NCBI RefSeq assembly: GCF_047123815.1
Contig: NZ_CP138920.1
Coordinates: 3,184,950 to 3,248,949, forward strand
Length of the DNA stretch: 64,000 nucleotides
DNA from: Maricaulis sp017643475
GTDB lineage: Bacteria; Pseudomonadota; Alphaproteobacteria; Caulobacterales; Maricaulaceae
Direction: 5' to 3'
This document shows positions 60,389-64,000 of this stretch, piece after piece. Numbering within the stretch: the stretch's first letter is position 1; the number at the start of each line of letters is the position of its first letter. The position numbers and the translations under genes were made by a program. The notes below the pieces were generated by a model. That model saw only the letters and a list, made by a program, of their open reading frames with translations, was not told the origin of the DNA and ran no database searches.

Positions 60389-61541
60389 GGACACTCCGCT
60401 GATCTATGTGGTCGCAGCGGAACGGTCCGGCGATCTACTCGGCGCCGGCCTCATCAAGGCAATGCGTTCGCGATACGGTAATGGCGTGAGTTTTCGCGGC
60501 ATGGGCGGTGAGGCGATGGCAGAGGGGGGCGTGCCCTCTACAGTGAGTATCGAAGGCCTCTCCATTCTGGGTTTTTTCGACGGACTCAAGGCGTTTTCGC
60601 GCATCAAGGAACGTGTCGCCGAAGTTGTCGCGGATATCATCCGACACAAACCCGACGCGGTCGTGCTGATTGACAGTTGGGGGTTCATGCTGCGTGTCGC
60701 TCAGGGCGTGCGCGAAGCAGATCCTTCCATCAAGTTGATTAAATATGTCGGTCCGCAGGTGTTTGCGACGCGTCCCGGTCGCGCCAAGACCCTCGCCGAA
60801 ACGGTGGACCATCTCATGTCCATTCTCAGTTTCGACGAGCGCTATTATCGTCCTTTCGGCCTGCCGGTGACCTTTGTCGGCAATCCCACACTCGATCGGA
60901 TCGAACCGGGGGATGGCGCAACCTTCCGCGCTCGACATGGGATAGCTGCCGATGCCCACACCGTCCTGGTCCTGTTCGGGAGTCGGAAATCGGAAATCGA
61001 TCGTATCGGGCCGGCCTTTGTTGCCTCGCTGGAGCAATTGAAGGCGGAACGCGAAGTGACGCCGATCATAATCGTCGCTGGTGCCGTGAAGGAGCAGCTC
61101 GCACCTGTCCTGGACCATGCGCGCAGTGAGTTTGGCGCTGTCATCGTTGATGAAGCTGAAAAAACCGATGCCTTCGCTGCCGCCGACGTCGCGTTGGCCT
61201 GTTCTGGGACCGTTGTTACCGAGCTCGCGACCGCTGGCGTTCCAACCGTGACGGCCTACAAGCTGGGCTGGCTGACCTGGGCGATTATCCGAGCCTTCAA
61301 CATCATGAAAGCGCCTTATATCAGCCTGGTGAATATCGCGGCTGATGAAATGCTGGTCCCGGAATTTGTCCAGACCCGCTGCCGCGGCGGTCTGCTGGCC
61401 GCGGAAGTCTCTGCACTTCTCGATGACCCGAAACGCCGAGAACGCCTGCACAGTGAACTGGCAGCCGCGACAGACAAACTGCGCGGCGAGGGCGATGCCA
61501 GCGAGAATGCGGCGCAGACCGTGTTTGAACTGACCCAATAA
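60381..61541 (+). CDS. lpxB: Lipid-A-disaccharide synthase
   Basis: 386 residues from ATG 60381, which has GGAGG directly upstream and overlaps lpxI by 8 bp. Glycosyltransferase (GT19) joining lipid X to UDP-diacyl-GlcN. Motifs: AAERSGDLLGAGLIKAM (typically AGEASGD), FRGMGGEAM, IDSWGFMLR, YVGPQVFATRPGRAK, FVGNPTLD, and LFGSRKSEI. Closes the lpx operon. Confidence 0.96.
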   Translation: MSEDTPLIYVVAAERSGDLLGAGLIKAMRSRYGNGVSFRGMGGEAMAEGGVPSTVSIEGLSILGFFDGLKAFSRIKERVAEVVADIIRHKPDAVVLIDSWGFMLRVAQGVREADPSIKLIKYVGPQVFATRPGRAKTLAETVDHLMSILSFDERYYRPFGLPVTFVGNPTLDRIEPGDGATFRARHGIAADAHTVLVLFGSRKSEIDRIGPAFVASLEQLKAEREVTPIIIVAGAVKEQLAPVLDHARSEFGAVIVDEAEKTDAFAAADVALACSGTVVTELATAGVPTVTAYKLGWLTWAIIRAFNIMKAPYISLVNIAADEMLVPEFVQTRCRGGLLAAEVSALLDDPKRRERLHSELAAATDKLRGEGDASENAAQTVFELTQ

Positions 61542-61574
61542 AAAAGGCCGCTCGATTGAGCGGCCTTCTTCTTG
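61541..61574. terminator. Bidirectional terminator between lpxB and gltA
   Basis: AAGGCCGCTC-GATT-GAGCGGCCTT stem at 61544-61567, with A residues on the left and TCTTCTT on the right. It serves both convergent genes. Confidence 0.8.
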
Positions 61575-61587
61575 TACCGAGTAAAGC

Positions 61588-62892
61588 CTAGCGCTTGCCC
61601 AGCGGGACGTAGTCGCGGGACTGGGCGCCGGTGAAGAGCTGGCGCGGGCGGCCGATTTTCTGGGACGGATCGCCCAGCATTTCTGACCACTGCGCGATCC
61701 AGCCGACCGTACGTGCCAGGGCGAAGAGAACGGTGAACATCTCGGTCGGGAAACCCATCGCCTTCAGCGTGATGCCAGAATAGAAGTCGATGTTCGGATA
61801 GAGCTTCTTCTCGACGAAATACTCGTCTTCCAGCGCGATGCGCTCCAGCTCCATGGCGACCTGCAGGGTCGGGTCATTGCGAACGCCCAGTACGTCGAGG
61901 ACCTCGTGACAGGTTTCACGCATGACTTTCGCACGCGGATCGTAATTCTTGTAGACGCGGTGACCAAAGCCCATCAGGCGGAACGGGTCGGACTTGTCCT
62001 TGGCCTTGGCAACGTATTCCGGGATCTTGTCGACGGAACCGATCTCGTTGAGCATGTTCAGCGCGGCTTCGTTGGCACCACCGTGTGCCGGCCCCCACAG
62101 GGAGGCGATGCCGGCTGCGATACAGGCAAACGGGTTGGCACCGGAAGAACCGGCCAGGCGAACCGTGGACGTCGATGCATTCTGCTCGTGGTCGGCGTGC
62201 AGGATGAAGATCTTGTCCATCGCCTTGGCGAGAACCGCATTGCTTTCATAATCCTCGGCCGGAACAGCAAAACACATGCGCAGGAAGTTAGCGGCATAGT
62301 CCAGCTCGTTGCGCGGGCTGATGAAAGGCTGTCCGATGGCATACTTGTAAGCGCGGGCGGCGATTGTCGGCATTTTCGCAATCATGCGATGGCTGGCGAT
62401 GGTGCGCGCTTCGGGGTCATTGATGTCGGTTGAGTCGTGATAGAAGGCCGAGAGGGCGCCGACCGTACCCACCATGATGGCCATCGGATGCGCATCGCGG
62501 CGGAAACCGCGGAAGAACATCTCGAACTGGTCATGCAGCATGGAGTGGCGACGGATCGTCCAGTCGAAATCATCCAGCTCTTTTTGTTCCGGCAGACGGC
62601 CATTCATCAACAGGTAGCAGACCTCGATGAAGCTCGATTGTTCGGCCAGCTGGTCGATCGGGTAGCCGCGATAAAGAAGTGTGCCTTCATCGCCGTCGAT
62701 ATAGGTGATCTGGCTTTCACAGCTGGCGGTCGAGGTGAAACCCGGATCATATGTGAACGCCCCGGTCTGGGCGTACAGCTTGCGGATATCGATGACATCC
62801 GGCCCGATCTCACCGCTGAAGACCGGCAGTTCGATGCTCTGGCCATTATAGTTCAGGGTGGCGGAGCCGTTCGGCTTTGCTTTGCTTTCCAT
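61588..62892 (-). CDS. gltA: Citrate synthase
   Basis: 434 residues; type II (hexameric, Gram-negative) citrate synthase, the entry enzyme of the TCA cycle. Conserved: SCESQITYIDGDEGTLLYRGYPI (seen as ITYIDGDEGTLLYRGYPIDQ), LHADHEQNASTSTVRL, LWGPAHGGANEAALNML and MGFGHRVYKNYDPRA with the active-site His. Starts 29 bp after gltX on the same strand, so co-transcription is likely. Confidence 0.98.
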   Translation of the reverse strand: MESKAKPNGSATLNYNGQSIELPVFSGEIGPDVIDIRKLYAQTGAFTYDPGFTSTASCESQITYIDGDEGTLLYRGYPIDQLAEQSSFIEVCYLLMNGRLPEQKELDDFDWTIRRHSMLHDQFEMFFRGFRRDAHPMAIMVGTVGALSAFYHDSTDINDPEARTIASHRMIAKMPTIAARAYKYAIGQPFISPRNELDYAANFLRMCFAVPAEDYESNAVLAKAMDKIFILHADHEQNASTSTVRLAGSSGANPFACIAAGIASLWGPAHGGANEAALNMLNEIGSVDKIPEYVAKAKDKSDPFRLMGFGHRVYKNYDPRAKVMRETCHEVLDVLGVRNDPTLQVAMELERIALEDEYFVEKKLYPNIDFYSGITLKAMGFPTEMFTVLFALARTVGWIAQWSEMLGDPSQKIGRPRQLFTGAQSRDYVPLGKR

Positions 62893-62921
62893 GACGTCTT
62901 CCCTCTACGCGTGGCGGGCAG

Positions 62922-64000
62922 TTAGCTGCCCTGCGACATTTGATCTTTGATGCGATCCAGCGCTTCGTCGCGGCCGAGGAAGACCATGACTTGTGCCAGA
63001 TCGGGGGCGGGTGCCCCTCCGGTCAAAGCCGCGCGGAGCGGTTGACCTACTTTACCGAAACCAACCTCTTCAGCGTCGGCGAAATCCTGCAGGGCCTTTG
63101 CCAGCACCTCTTCTGTCCAGTCCGTGGTGTCGGACAGAGTGGTGAAAAGGCGGTTAAGACGTTCTCTTGCGTCTTCTTTGAGCGCCTTGGCGGCCTTGCC
63201 GGAAAATACGAATGGACGAGATTTGATCAGAAAATAGCCTTGCTGAGCCAACTCATCCAGTCTTGATGCGCGGGTTTTCAATACCGGCATCGCGCGCATG
63301 TAACGCGCCTTGATCACTTCAAGGTCCTCGAGCCGTTCCTCGAGGCCCTCAATCCAGGGCCAGCTCAGCTCCAGCAGCCGAGAATCATCGGCCAGGCCGA
63401 TATGGTGGCTGTTGATGTGAGCGAGCTTGTCAAAATCCATGCGAGCCGGGGCCTTGTTCAGGCCGCCCATGTCAAAGGCCGCAATGGCTTCCTCGTCGGT
63501 GAACAATTCCTGGTCACCATGGGCCCAGCCGAGGCGCAGCAGGTAATTGCGCATGCCTTCAGATAGATAACCCTGGTCCCGATATTCTTGAGCGCCCAGT
63601 GCGCCGTGGCGTTTGGACAATTTCTTGCCGTCATCACCATGGATCAGTGGGATATGCGCGAAAACCGGGCGTTCCCAGCCCATCGCATCATAGATCTGGC
63701 TCTGGCGGCCACCGTTTACCAGGTGATCATCACCGCGAATAATGTGGGTGATGCCCATGTCATGGTCATCCACAACAACCGCGAGATTATAGGTCGGTGT
63801 GCCATCGCTGCGCAGCAGGATAAGATCATCAAAATCCTTGGCAGCCCACTTCACCGTGCCCTGCACAGCGTCTTCGATCACGGTATCGTCATCACTGGCG
63901 CGGAAACGGATGGTGAAAGCCTGTCCGTCCTGTTCCGCGCCCGGCTGCTTGTCGCGCCAGGGTGAGCGAAGGGCGCGGCCTTCCTCGAACGCTTTGTCGC
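62922..64000 (-). CDS. gltX: Glutamyl-tRNA synthetase (partial, N-terminus beyond window)
   Basis: The open frame continues to the right edge (DKAFEEGRALRSPWRDKQPG at the edge), so the first ATG visible inside is not the start. About 359 residues are seen. The KMSKS-type motif is KKLSKRHGALG, preceded by YNLAVVVDDHDMGITHIIRGDDHL (seen as DDHDMGITHIIRGDDHL). The C-terminal anticodon-binding region is complete, ending at a TAA. The HIGH motif must be outside the window. Confidence 0.96.
   Translation of the reverse strand, partial: DKAFEEGRALRSPWRDKQPGAEQDGQAFTIRFRASDDDTVIEDAVQGTVKWAAKDFDDLILLRSDGTPTYNLAVVVDDHDMGITHIIRGDDHLVNGGRQSQIYDAMGWERPVFAHIPLIHGDDGKKLSKRHGALGAQEYRDQGYLSEGMRNYLLRLGWAHGDQELFTDEEAIAAFDMGGLNKAPARMDFDKLAHINSHHIGLADDSRLLELSWPWIEGLEERLEDLEVIKARYMRAMPVLKTRASRLDELAQQGYFLIKSRPFVFSGKAAKALKEDARERLNRLFTTLSDTTDWTEEVLAKALQDFADAEEVGFGKVGQPLRAALTGGAPAPDLAQVMVFLGRDEALDRIKDQMSQGS

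Overview
The window is a GC-rich alphaproteobacterial chromosome segment. Inference: the order nuoA-N / birA-coaX-rnj-mce-DUF1467 / proS-lolC-lolD-dnaE / rpsB-tsf / pyrH-frr-uppS-cdsA-dxr-rseP-bamA-skp-lpxD-fabZ-lpxA-lpxI-lpxB points to Caulobacterales-type bacteria, most likely Hyphomonadaceae such as Maricaulis. This rests on gene content and recognised protein families; no database search was possible. No rRNA, CRISPR array, integrase gene or complete transposase gene was found. LAYOUT. 1-9 kb: a partial pspA-like gene divergent from a TetR regulator with two matching operator palindromes; tRNA-Val; a DUF1800 lipoprotein plus a DUF1501 Tat-exported protein; biotin genes bioF-bioD divergent from bioA; an arsR-arsI pair; tRNA-Asp. 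9-14.7 kb: an orphan secreted protein, a GyrI-like protein, a small membrane protein, an AbgT-family transporter, a PF10118-type protein, a DUF599 protein and a small membrane protein. 14.9-29.6 kb: the complete 14-subunit complex I operon, with an extra ~70-residue gene between nuoF and nuoG. 29.6-34.1 kb: birA, coaX, RNase J, methylmalonyl-CoA epimerase, DUF1467 and a small secreted protein. 34.1-38.5 kb: the one clearly accessory patch. A 573-bp block (3' half of a secreted-protein gene plus a 5-carboxymethyl-2-hydroxymuconate isomerase-like gene) occurs twice. In the first copy the isomerase gene is interrupted near its 3' end by about 1.4 kb that carries an unrecognised ORF fused in frame, and the displaced gene tail lies downstream. 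Two 142-bp elements with terminal inverted repeats and a decayed third end punctuate the patch, and an unrecognised 231-residue gene sits between two of them. 38.5-46.5 kb: a lone flagellar rod-type gene, proS, the lolC/lolD lipoprotein exporter, an unreported-size (31-residue) membrane ORF with its own promoter and RBS, and dnaE. 47-61.5 kb: rpsB-tsf with a strong promoter and structured leader, then the envelope-biogenesis cluster from pyrH to lpxB, joining translation, undecaprenyl-PP, CDP-DAG, isoprenoid, beta-barrel assembly and lipid A synthesis. 61.6-64 kb: gltX-gltA on the minus strand, convergent with lpxB across a bidirectional terminator. SEQUENCE QUALITY. Three conserved genes (DUF1501, bioF, lpxI) are each frameshifted by what looks like one missing base in a G run on the plus strand. 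The shared pattern, and the likely essentiality of lpxI, favour sequencing or assembly error over real gene loss.
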